A DNA stretch of 64,000 nucleotides from UBA9676 sp963837105 (GTDB lineage Bacteria > Actinomycetota > Actinomycetes > Streptosporangiales > Streptosporangiaceae), in the NCBI GenBank assembly GCA_963837105.1, contig CAWIMG010000039.1, forward strand, positions 62,001 to 126,000, given 5' to 3'. The notes beneath the pieces were generated by a model. It worked only from the letters and a program-made list of their open reading frames with translations, had not been told where the DNA came from and searched no databases. Numbering within the stretch: position 1 is the first letter of the stretch; each line of letters opens with the position of its first letter. The position numbers and the translations under genes are program-made. This document shows positions 1-7,054 of this stretch, piece after piece.

Positions 1-90
1 GTACAGGAACCCCAGCATGTGGTCGAATGAGCGGTTCTCCAGCATCAGGTGGACGATGTGCTGGATGGCAGAAAGCTGATTCCCCGGCAT
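1..90 (-). CDS. Phosphoesterase (phospholipase C / acid phosphatase family), N-terminal 30 residues only
   Basis: The reverse strand opens with ATG at 90 and runs off the window edge. The visible residues MPGNQLSAIQHIVHLMLENR followed by SFDHMLGFLY match the start of the PF04185 phosphoesterase family, whose first strand reads hVVxLMxENRSFDHMLGxL; the Glu-Asn of that motif is part of the metal/nucleophile site. The family includes bacterial non-specific phospholipases C and acid phosphatases. Only the N-terminus is visible, so the substrate and whether it is secreted cannot be judged. No signal peptide precedes the motif. Confidence 0.75.
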   Translation of the reverse strand, partial: MPGNQLSAIQHIVHLMLENRSFDHMLGFLY

Positions 91-166
91 GGCTCCGTAT
101 TGTCGCTGGCAGCGGCGTCACCCGGCAAGGTCATCCGGCGGCGCGCCGGCATCTGGCGGCCGGCGG

Positions 167-1360
167 CTAACGGCGGCTGGCCGCCGGGCGGGGCCGGTGG
201 CCGCTGGCCGGGCGGGCGGTCTTCACCGGATGGGCGTGAACCGTCTGCGGAGCGGCCGCCAGGCCGCCGGTCAGCCAGATCAGCAGCGGCGGGACCAGCG
301 CCCGCCAGGTCAACATGGTGTGCGCACCGCCGCGCACCAGGTCCAGCGTCACGTTCGGCTGCCGGGTCAGCAGCAGCCGCTGGAACTTCCGCGCAGCGGT
401 GACGTCCTCCCGGTCCGACTCACCCGCACCCAGCCAGAACTGCGGGATCACCACCGAGAACGACAGCGCCGCCACCCGCCGCAGCGGGGTGTTGAGCAGG
501 CGCAGCCGCAGGCTCTTGCCGAACGGGTCGACCTGCTGGGACGGGTTCCCCACCCGGTCGTCGAGCGGCTGGAAGTAGCCGCTGAGCACCCCGGCGAAGC
601 CGTATCTGCCCGGGTACAGCAGGGCGAGGTTGGCCGCGCAGTAGCCGCCTTCGGAATAGCCGGCGATCGCCCAGGCCGGACCCGGCGGGGCGAGCCGCAG
701 CGTCCGCGACAGGTAATCCGGCAGGTCCTGCGCCAGGTAGGTGGCGTCCTGCGGCCCGTGTACCACGTTCAGGCATTGCAGCGAGACCTGCGGGGCGCCG
801 TTCGGGTCGGGCATGACCAGGGCCACCGGCTGGGCCGCCCCGTCCCGCAGCAGCGTCTGATAGGCCTGGATGATCCCCATCACGTTGATCCAGTCCAGCG
901 GGCCCCCGGGATAGCCGGAGACCAGCTCGGCCGCCGGGAACCGGTGCCGCTGGTCGGCCGCCTGGAAGTACTGCGGTGGCAGGTAGACATAGACCGCCCG
1001 GCTGATCCGGGTCCGGGCGCCGGTCACCATCAGCCGCACCGTCTCGCCATAGCTGGCAGCGGCCCTGGTGCTGGTCACCTTGCCCAGGATGGCCGTCAGC
1101 TGCTGGCTGGTGATACCGCCCGGGACGGACGGCATCGTGCTCAGGTTCTGCCCGCCGAAGTCGGCGGCCACCGCACCCCAGCTCTGGTAGTAGTCGTAGT
1201 ACTTGTTCACCGCCGCCATCCCGAACAGCATCGCCGGGATGAACGCCAGGCACGCGGCGAGGACCCGCAAGACCGGTTCCCTGGTCCGCGCCAGCCAGAC
1301 CAGCAGCACGCCGAACACTCCCAGCAGCAGCACAAACAGGCCGGCGCTCTGCGGCTCCAT
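167..1360 (-). CDS. Membrane-anchored esterase, alpha/beta-hydrolase of the esterase D / antigen 85 type
   Basis: The ATG at 1360 gives 397 residues. Residues 5-60 hold two hydrophobic segments (LFVLLLGVFGVLLVWLA and VLAACLAFIPAMLFGMAAVN), so the enzyme is probably anchored with its catalytic domain outside. The catalytic domain carries GYSEGGYCAA, a GxSxG nucleophile elbow, and a late GGAHTMLTW motif suited to the catalytic His. This matches the putative esterase family PF00756, which includes mycolyltransferase Ag85 and feruloyl esterase. Substrate unknown. An in-frame extension to 1459 is arginine-rich and unlikely to be coding. The partial phosphoesterase lies 76 bp downstream on the same strand. 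Confidence 0.8.
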   Translation of the reverse strand: MEPQSAGLFVLLLGVFGVLLVWLARTREPVLRVLAACLAFIPAMLFGMAAVNKYYDYYQSWGAVAADFGGQNLSTMPSVPGGITSQQLTAILGKVTSTRAAASYGETVRLMVTGARTRISRAVYVYLPPQYFQAADQRHRFPAAELVSGYPGGPLDWINVMGIIQAYQTLLRDGAAQPVALVMPDPNGAPQVSLQCLNVVHGPQDATYLAQDLPDYLSRTLRLAPPGPAWAIAGYSEGGYCAANLALLYPGRYGFAGVLSGYFQPLDDRVGNPSQQVDPFGKSLRLRLLNTPLRRVAALSFSVVIPQFWLGAGESDREDVTAARKFQRLLLTRQPNVTLDLVRGGAHTMLTWRALVPPLLIWLTGGLAAAPQTVHAHPVKTARPASGHRPRPAASRR

Positions 1361-1710
1361 CGGTCTACTCTCCAGGCCAGCGTTCGCTCGCGGCAGGCTA
1401 CGGCACCTGCACCGGGACAGCCGCGGGGACATGGCGGCCAGCGACCCCGCCGGCAGCACCTGCGGCGGACGGCGGAATGTGAATTCACGACGGGGCCTGC
1501 CTCACCCGCGTTTCGGCACCGCGGGGGGCTATCCACCACTGGCCGCGAGCATACTGCTCTGGACGGGCGCGCGGCCTGCCTTCGGCCACGAAGGCGGCAG
1601 GCCCGCGGGCGCGGCCAGGCGGACCGGCCAGTGGGACCTTCGCCCGTAGCGGGGGATCTCCCGCCGTGGCACGGTGGTCCTGAGCAGACAGCCGTGAGAG
1701 AGAGGACGCG
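1361..1710. other. 350-bp intergenic region between divergent genes, with one strong hairpin
   Basis: No gene is supported here. It separates the leftward esterase from the rightward acyl-CoA dehydrogenase and must hold both promoters. A hairpin at 1578-1595 has arms GCCTTCG and CGAAGGC around a 4-base loop, and its flanks extend the pairing with GCCTGCC-like sequence. With no T tract and no gene ending nearby it is not an obvious terminator. Confidence 0.5.
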
Positions 1711-2961
1711 GTGGACAGAGTTGGTGAGGTGCCGGACCGGTACCTGTCGGACGAGCAGCGCCTGATGCGGGACACCTGCCGACGTTACGTCAACCAGGTG
1801 GTGCGGCCCTTCATCGCCGCCGACCGGGAACGGGAATGGCGGTTCGACCCGGCCGGGCGGCTGCCAGCCGAGATCCTGGCCGAGGCCGACCAGACCGGCC
1901 TGCGTGGCCTGGGAGTGCCAGCCGAGTACGGCGGGGTCGGGCTAGACCCGGCCACCGAGGCACAGACCTTCTCGATCATCGCGACCGAACTCGCGCGTGG
2001 TGACTCCGGGCTGGCCGACAAGCTGGTGCAGAACTGGAAGATCTCCGTACTGCTGCGTTCGCTCGCCCCGCAGCATCTGCAGGATGAATGGTTTCCCCGC
2101 TACCTGTCCGACCCGCAGTTCCTGATGGCCCATTGCCTCACCGAGCCGCGCGGCGCCTCCGACCGGTGGCTGCCTTACAACGTGCCGGAGGCGGGCATGG
2201 ACACCCGGGCCGTGCCCGGGGACGGCCACTGGACGATCAACGGCCGCAAGCAGTTCATCAGCAACGGCTACGACGCCAGCCTCTACGTCGTTTATGCCAA
2301 CACCGACCCTTCGGTGGGCATGCTCCAGGGCACCAGCAGCTTCCTGGTGCCACGGGACACCCCCGGCCTGGAGGTCACCCGGTGCAACGAGACCGTCGGT
2401 GGCCGCTACATGAACAATGGCGAGATCGTCTTCGACGACTGCCGGGTGCCCGCTGACCACCTGCTCGCGCACGGTGACGCGCTGGGCAAGGCCGGTGTCT
2501 ACTTTCGGCCCGGGAAGATCATCCAGGCGGCCAAGAATCTCGGCATCGGCGTCGCCGCCTTCGATGACACGGCGGTCTGGGTCCAGCAGCGGGTGCAAGG
2601 CGGGCGCGTCCTGATCAAGCATCAGGCGGTCGCGCTGCGGGTGGCCGAGATGGCGACCGGGCTGGAGGCGGTCAGCGCACTGCTGCGGCAGGCTGCCCAG
2701 GCGGTGGATGACGGCCATCCGGACGCGTCCCGGCTGTGCGACATGGTGAAGGTGTTCGCATCCCAGCAGATCTTTGCCGTCTGCCAGCACGCGGTGGAAC
2801 TGCACGGCGGCTACGGAGCGATGCTCGAGGTGGGGGTCGAGAAGTACCTCCGGGACGCGGCGGTGTACCTGCACATGGACGCGACCGTGGACGTGTCGAA
2901 CTTCAAGATCGCTAAAGCGCTGTTCCCCGTCACCGCCGGGACCTACGCCGGCCCAGGGTGA
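1711..2961 (+). CDS. Acyl-CoA dehydrogenase family protein
   Basis: A GTG start behind an AGAGAGG ribosome site gives 416 residues, the usual length for an acyl-CoA dehydrogenase. The N-terminal helical domain (about 10-135), the beta domain with TEPRGASD and NGRKQFISNG (about 140-245) and the C-terminal helical domain with ELHGGYGAM (about 363-371) are all recognisable. These enzymes use FAD to introduce an alpha-beta double bond into acyl-CoA. At the position of the usual catalytic Glu in the C-terminal YEGT motif the protein reads MDAT, with Asp390. Either Asp serves as the base, the base lies elsewhere as in isovaleryl-CoA dehydrogenase, or the enzyme is atypical. Its stop lies 6 bp before the P-type ATPase start, so the two are probably co-transcribed. 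Confidence 0.88.
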   Translation: MDRVGEVPDRYLSDEQRLMRDTCRRYVNQVVRPFIAADREREWRFDPAGRLPAEILAEADQTGLRGLGVPAEYGGVGLDPATEAQTFSIIATELARGDSGLADKLVQNWKISVLLRSLAPQHLQDEWFPRYLSDPQFLMAHCLTEPRGASDRWLPYNVPEAGMDTRAVPGDGHWTINGRKQFISNGYDASLYVVYANTDPSVGMLQGTSSFLVPRDTPGLEVTRCNETVGGRYMNNGEIVFDDCRVPADHLLAHGDALGKAGVYFRPGKIIQAAKNLGIGVAAFDDTAVWVQQRVQGGRVLIKHQAVALRVAEMATGLEAVSALLRQAAQAVDDGHPDASRLCDMVKVFASQQIFAVCQHAVELHGGYGAMLEVGVEKYLRDAAVYLHMDATVDVSNFKIAKALFPVTAGTYAGPG

Positions 2962-2967
2962 CCACCG

Positions 2968-5721
2968 GTGCCGGCCCAGGGTGATCGCCGGGGCACGGCC
3001 CCCGATACCCCGGCCGGCTCCTTCGACCGTCTTGAGGTGCTCGAGCCGCGCGGGCGGCTGCTGCGCGACCTGCGGACGACCGAGCATGGCCTGTCCTCGC
3101 GGGAGGCGGCCCGGCGGCTGGTCCAGTACGGCCCCAACGTGCTGGCGCGCCGGGGGGGTGTGAGCTGGCCGGGAGAGATCGCGCGCCAGCTGACCCACCC
3201 GCTGGCGCTGCTGCTGTGGGTCGCGGCCGCACTGTCGTTCGCCGTGGGCAGCCAGACCGTCGGCATCGCCGTGGTGCTGGTGATCATCCTCAACGCCGCG
3301 TTCGCGTTCGCCCAGGAACTACAGGCCGAGCGGGCGGTGGAGGCGCTCGCCCAGTACATGCCCCAGCGGGTGACCGTGCTGCGCGACCGCGTGCCCACGG
3401 TCATCGAAGCAACCGGCATGGTCCCCGGCGATGTCGCGCTGCTGGCCGAGGGGGAGCGCATCGCGGCCGACATGCGGCTGCTGTCGGGAGCGGTCGAGGT
3501 GGATTTGTCGGCGCTGACCGGCGAATCGGTACCGGTCACCCGCACCGCCGAACTGCACGACGGCGCTGTCTCCCGGCTCGCGGCCCGGGATCTGGTGTTC
3601 AGCGGCACCATCTGCACCGCTGGTGAGGCGCGCGCGGTCGCCTATGCCACCGGCATGCACACCGAACTGGGCCGGATCGCGGCCCTGTCGGAACGGGTCA
3701 AGCCCGAACCCAGCCCGCTCGAACGGCAGGTCCGGCGGGTGGCCTGGCTGATCGCCGGGATCGCGGTGGCGATGGCGATCGCGTTCGTGCCGGTCGCGAT
3801 CTTCGGCGCCGGGCTGTCGCTCCATAACAGCGTGGTGTTCGCCGTCGGGCTGCTGGCCGGCAATGTCCCCGAGGGCCTGCTGCCCGTGATCACGCTCGCG
3901 CTCGCGGTCGCGGTCAGCCTGCTCGCCCGGCGGGACGCGCTGGTCAAGCGGCTGAGCGCGGTTGAGACCCTCGGATCCACCGATGTGATCTGCACCGACA
4001 AGACCGGCACGCTGACCGAGAACCGGATGCAGCCCGTCCAGGCATGGGCCCCTGGCCGGGAGGTACGGCTGGACGGCGACGGCACGCGGCCGCCCACCGC
4101 CGGGCTGGGCGAGCTGGCACAGGCCGCGGCAAGCTGCAACAACGCCCAGCTCGGGCCGGATGGCCAGGCAGCGGGGGATCCCACCGAGGTGGCGCTGCTG
4201 TCCGCGGCCCAGTCGCTGGGCGCCGACATCCGCCCGGACCAGCGGGAGGCGCGGCGCCGCCATCAGTACAGCTTCGACCCGCAGCGGAAGCTGATGACGA
4301 CGCTGGACTCCGGCGCCACCGGCGGATGGTTCCACACCAAGGGCGCCCCGGAAGCGGTCCTGCCGCTGTGTGCGAGTGTCCTGTCCGCCGACGGCACCGA
4401 GCGGCCGCTGACCGGCACCGGGCGCCAGCAGATCACCGGGCAGGTCGAGGCTTATGCCCAGCAGGGCCTGCGCGTGCTGGCGCTGGCCCGGCGGGCAGCC
4501 CCGGCCAGTGGCGCGCCCCCTGCCCGCGAGGAGGCCGAGCGTGAGCTTTGCTTCCTCGGCCTGGTGACCATGTTCGACCCGCCCCGGCCCGAGGCCGCCG
4601 GCGCGATCGCGCGCTGCCACAGCGCGGGGATCCGCGTGAATGTGATCACCGGCGACCACCCGCTCACCGCCGCGGCCATCGCCCGCCAGGTCGGGATCGG
4701 CGGCGAGGACCCGCTCACCGTGAACGCCGAGCAACTCGACTACCGGCACGAGCAGGAACTCCGCGAGATTCTGTCCAGCGGCCGGGAGGTGATCTTCGCG
4801 CGCGCCTCACCGGAGGCGAAGCTGCACATCGCCGAAGAACTGCAGGCCGAAGGCCACGTGGTGGCGATGACAGGGGACGGGGTCAACGACGCCCCGGCGC
4901 TGCGGCAGGCGGACATCGGCGTAGCCATGGGCCTGTCCGGCACCGACGTTGCCCGGGAAGCAGCGACGATGGCGCTCACCGACGACAACTTCGCGACGAT
5001 CGTCACCGCCGTCGAGGCCGGCCGCGTCGTCTACGACAACGTCCGCAAATTCATCATCTACATCTTCGCTCACGCCACTCCCGAGGTCGTCCCGTTCCTC
5101 GTCTTCGCCCTCGCCGGCGGCGCGGTGCCGCTGCCGCTCACCGTGCTGCAACTGCTCGCGTTCGATGTCGGCACCGAGACCCTGCCCTCACTCGCGCTCG
5201 GCCGCGACCCGGCCGAGCCGGGGATCATGCAGCGCCCGCCACGCAAGCGGTCAGAAGGCGTGATCCGCCCGCCCATGCTGGTCCGCGCCTGGCTGTTCCT
5301 GGGCCTGATGGTGGCCGCACTGTCGGTTGCCGGGTTCTTCTACGTGCTCACCCGGGCTGGCTGGCACCCCGGTGACCCCACCGCGGCCGGCAGCCAGTTC
5401 CACCACGCCTACCAGCAGGCCACCACGATGACCTTCCTTGGCATGATCTTCGGCCAGATCGGGACCGCCTTCGCGGTGCGCACCCGGCGCGCCTCGCTGT
5501 GGTCCGTGGGCGTGTTCAGCAACCGCTACCTGCTGCTCGCGATCGCGGCGGAACTCGCGGTGGCTGCCGTGCTGGTCTACGCGCCGCCACTGCAGTCATT
5601 GCTGGGAACAGCCGCCCTCCCGGGCCGCTACCTGCTCCTCCTGCTCCCCTACCCGCTGATCGTCTGGGGCGCCGACGAACTGCGCAAGTACGTGCTCCGC
5701 CGCACGGCGGGCAGCCGGTAG
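2968..5721 (+). CDS. Cation-transporting P-type ATPase (P2 type, IIC-like M4 motif)
   Basis: 917 residues from a GTG start only 6 bp after the preceding stop. Domain order is N-terminal cation ATPase domain, TGES actuator motif (184-187), M4 with NVPEGLLP (299-306), phosphorylation motif DKTGTLT with Asp344, GDGVNDAPAL hinge motif, then M5-M10. The M4 sequence NVPEGLL and the following VETLGST resemble Na,K-/H,K-ATPases more than Ca pumps, which usually have IPEGLP; M6 reads DVGTETLP. The family exports or exchanges cations across the membrane using ATP. The ion cannot be assigned from sequence alone. A short near-repeat of CCGGCCCAGGGTGA spans the stop/start junction. Confidence 0.92.
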   Translation: MPAQGDRRGTAPDTPAGSFDRLEVLEPRGRLLRDLRTTEHGLSSREAARRLVQYGPNVLARRGGVSWPGEIARQLTHPLALLLWVAAALSFAVGSQTVGIAVVLVIILNAAFAFAQELQAERAVEALAQYMPQRVTVLRDRVPTVIEATGMVPGDVALLAEGERIAADMRLLSGAVEVDLSALTGESVPVTRTAELHDGAVSRLAARDLVFSGTICTAGEARAVAYATGMHTELGRIAALSERVKPEPSPLERQVRRVAWLIAGIAVAMAIAFVPVAIFGAGLSLHNSVVFAVGLLAGNVPEGLLPVITLALAVAVSLLARRDALVKRLSAVETLGSTDVICTDKTGTLTENRMQPVQAWAPGREVRLDGDGTRPPTAGLGELAQAAASCNNAQLGPDGQAAGDPTEVALLSAAQSLGADIRPDQREARRRHQYSFDPQRKLMTTLDSGATGGWFHTKGAPEAVLPLCASVLSADGTERPLTGTGRQQITGQVEAYAQQGLRVLALARRAAPASGAPPAREEAERELCFLGLVTMFDPPRPEAAGAIARCHSAGIRVNVITGDHPLTAAAIARQVGIGGEDPLTVNAEQLDYRHEQELREILSSGREVIFARASPEAKLHIAEELQAEGHVVAMTGDGVNDAPALRQADIGVAMGLSGTDVAREAATMALTDDNFATIVTAVEAGRVVYDNVRKFIIYIFAHATPEVVPFLVFALAGGAVPLPLTVLQLLAFDVGTETLPSLALGRDPAEPGIMQRPPRKRSEGVIRPPMLVRAWLFLGLMVAALSVAGFFYVLTRAGWHPGDPTAAGSQFHHAYQQATTMTFLGMIFGQIGTAFAVRTRRASLWSVGVFSNRYLLLAIAAELAVAAVLVYAPPLQSLLGTAALPGRYLLLLLPYPLIVWGADELRKYVLRRTAGSR

Positions 5722-5763
5722 GCGCCGTCCCCCGCCCGGATTGACATGAAACTCACATGAAGA

Positions 5764-6496
5764 TCATGCGGATACTCCAGCACCGCCCCAGAGGATGAGA
5801 GCCATACCGGCTCCGACGGTGTCCCGGCTGCTCCCCGGGCACCGGGCGGCACGGATGCATCGGAGGAACTCGTGGCACAAGCTGGCCCCCCAGCCACGGA
5901 CAGCGCACCGGAAGGCGGCTCCCGCGCCGGCCCCAGCAGCGAGCCCGGCGGCGAGCCCAGCGGCAGCCGTCAGGCGCCGCTGTTCCCGGGAGAACACCTG
6001 CCGCGGTGAGCCGGACAGGACCAGCAGCAGCCGGAGTTCGGTGGGGGTCAACGGGATGTCAGCGCCGGCCTTCCGCACGACCAGCGAGCGGCGGTCGATC
6101 ACCAGTTCGCCGTAGGTCTCCGCGGGAGATCCGGCCCGGGCCATCCGGCGCAGCACCGCCCGGATCCGCGCGTCAAGCACCCGCGGCTGCACCGGTTTCA
6201 CCACGTAATCGTCGGCTCCGGCGGCCAGCCCCGCCACGATGTCAAGGTCATCGCCGCGGGCGGTCAGCATGATGACCGGGAGATCGCTGTCGCGCCGCAG
6301 CCGCCGGCACACCTCGAAGCCGTCCAGCCCGGGCAGCATCACGTCAAGCACGACGACGTCCCCGCCGTCTCGCGGATCCCGTGCAGTGCCGCCTCACCGG
6401 ACGCGGCGGGGCGCACACCATGGCCCAGCCGGCGCAAGGCCAGCTCCAGACCCTCCCGGACGCCCGGGTCGTCCTCGACCAGCAGCACGGTAGCCA
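5764..6496 (-). pseudogene. OmpR-family response regulator, frameshifted and truncated
   Basis: From ATG at 6496 the frame reads MATVLLVEDDPGVREGLELA, a receiver start with the acidic pair, continues to about 6362 and then hits TGA. A one-base shift near 6358-6365 restores VVVLDVMLPGLDGFEVC with the phospho-accepting Asp, then DLPVIMLTA, DDYVVKP and the start of an OmpR winged helix (LTPTELRLLLVL). At about 5979 homology ends inside the recognition-helix region (VFSREQ), and an Ala/Gly-rich RRLTAAAGLAAGL sequence follows that resembles the first membrane helix of a sensor kinase. This suggests an internal deletion that removed the end of the regulator and most of its kinase. The gene should be non-functional. 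Confidence 0.8.
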
Positions 6497-6593
6497 TCGC
6501 CCGACAATACGTCGCCGCTCAGATCGGCATTCCCGGCAGCGGCCCGCATACCTGCGTACCTGTCTCGCGCACCTGCTTACGGTGTGGCACCAA

Positions 6594-6637
6594 TGTCACG
6601 GGGCTGTGGGCCGCCTGTCACAGCCATGTCACAGGGT
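6594..6637. promoter_or_regulatory. Array of four 11-bp direct repeats upstream of the response regulator relic
   Basis: Four consecutive 11-mers start with TGT: TGTCACGGGGC, TGTGGGCCGCC, TGTCACAGCCA and TGTCACAGGGT, at 6594, 6605, 6616 and 6627. Three keep TGTCAC. OmpR/PhoB-family regulators characteristically bind direct repeats with 11-bp periodicity, and this array lies about 100-140 bp upstream of the regulator start, so an autoregulatory site is likely. It also lies just 3' of the NTF2-like gene, in the gap between two leftward genes. Confidence 0.55.
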
Positions 6638-6642
6638 GAGCA

Positions 6643-7017
6643 TTACCGCAGGCACCACACGGAGTTGACGATCTTCCACCCCTCCGGCATGTCGATCAGG
6701 TGCAACAGGTCGACGTAGCGGTGGCAGAAGCACTGCACGCTCGCGATTCCGCCATTGAGATAGTCGATCCTCACCTCGATCTGCCGGTCGGGGGCATCCT
6801 CGCCACGTCCCACTCCGTCGGCGGTCGCATCGATCATCTGCCGGGCCGACAGTGTCTCCAGCGCATCCGGGTCATCGCCCTCGATACCCCGGCAGCGCTT
6901 CACGAGCTCGGGGTGCAGGGCGCGCTCCATCCGGCCCGCGTCGCCATCGAGCCACCCCTCCACGTAATCCAGGACGGCCGACCGGACCGCATCCTTCTCT
7001 TTGCCGACGACAGTCAT
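6643..7017 (-). CDS. NTF2-like / putative lumazine-binding-fold protein
   Basis: ATG at 7017 has an ideal AGGAGGAG site a few bases upstream, so it is preferred over the ATG at 7050. The 124-residue product begins MTVVGKEKDAVRSAVLDYVE with GWLDGDAGRMERALHPELVK, then has CFCHRYVDLLHL and ends GWKIVNSVWCLR. This is the cone-shaped NTF2-like fold, as in PF12893: short N-terminal helices followed by a curved sheet ending in a Trp-containing strand. Such proteins bind or turn over small hydrophobic molecules, often without a known substrate. It follows the hydrolase-glycosyltransferase gene by 37 bp and is likely in the same transcript. Confidence 0.75.
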   Translation of the reverse strand: MTVVGKEKDAVRSAVLDYVEGWLDGDAGRMERALHPELVKRCRGIEGDDPDALETLSARQMIDATADGVGRGEDAPDRQIEVRIDYLNGGIASVQCFCHRYVDLLHLIDMPEGWKIVNSVWCLR

Positions 7018-7054
7018 GTCCGCTCTCCTCCTGTTCTCCGGCGTCAGCATCGAG

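Noticed and set aside
1578..1595. Rho-independent terminator
   Set aside because: Strong stem but no T tract, and it lies between two divergent gene starts where no transcript should end.
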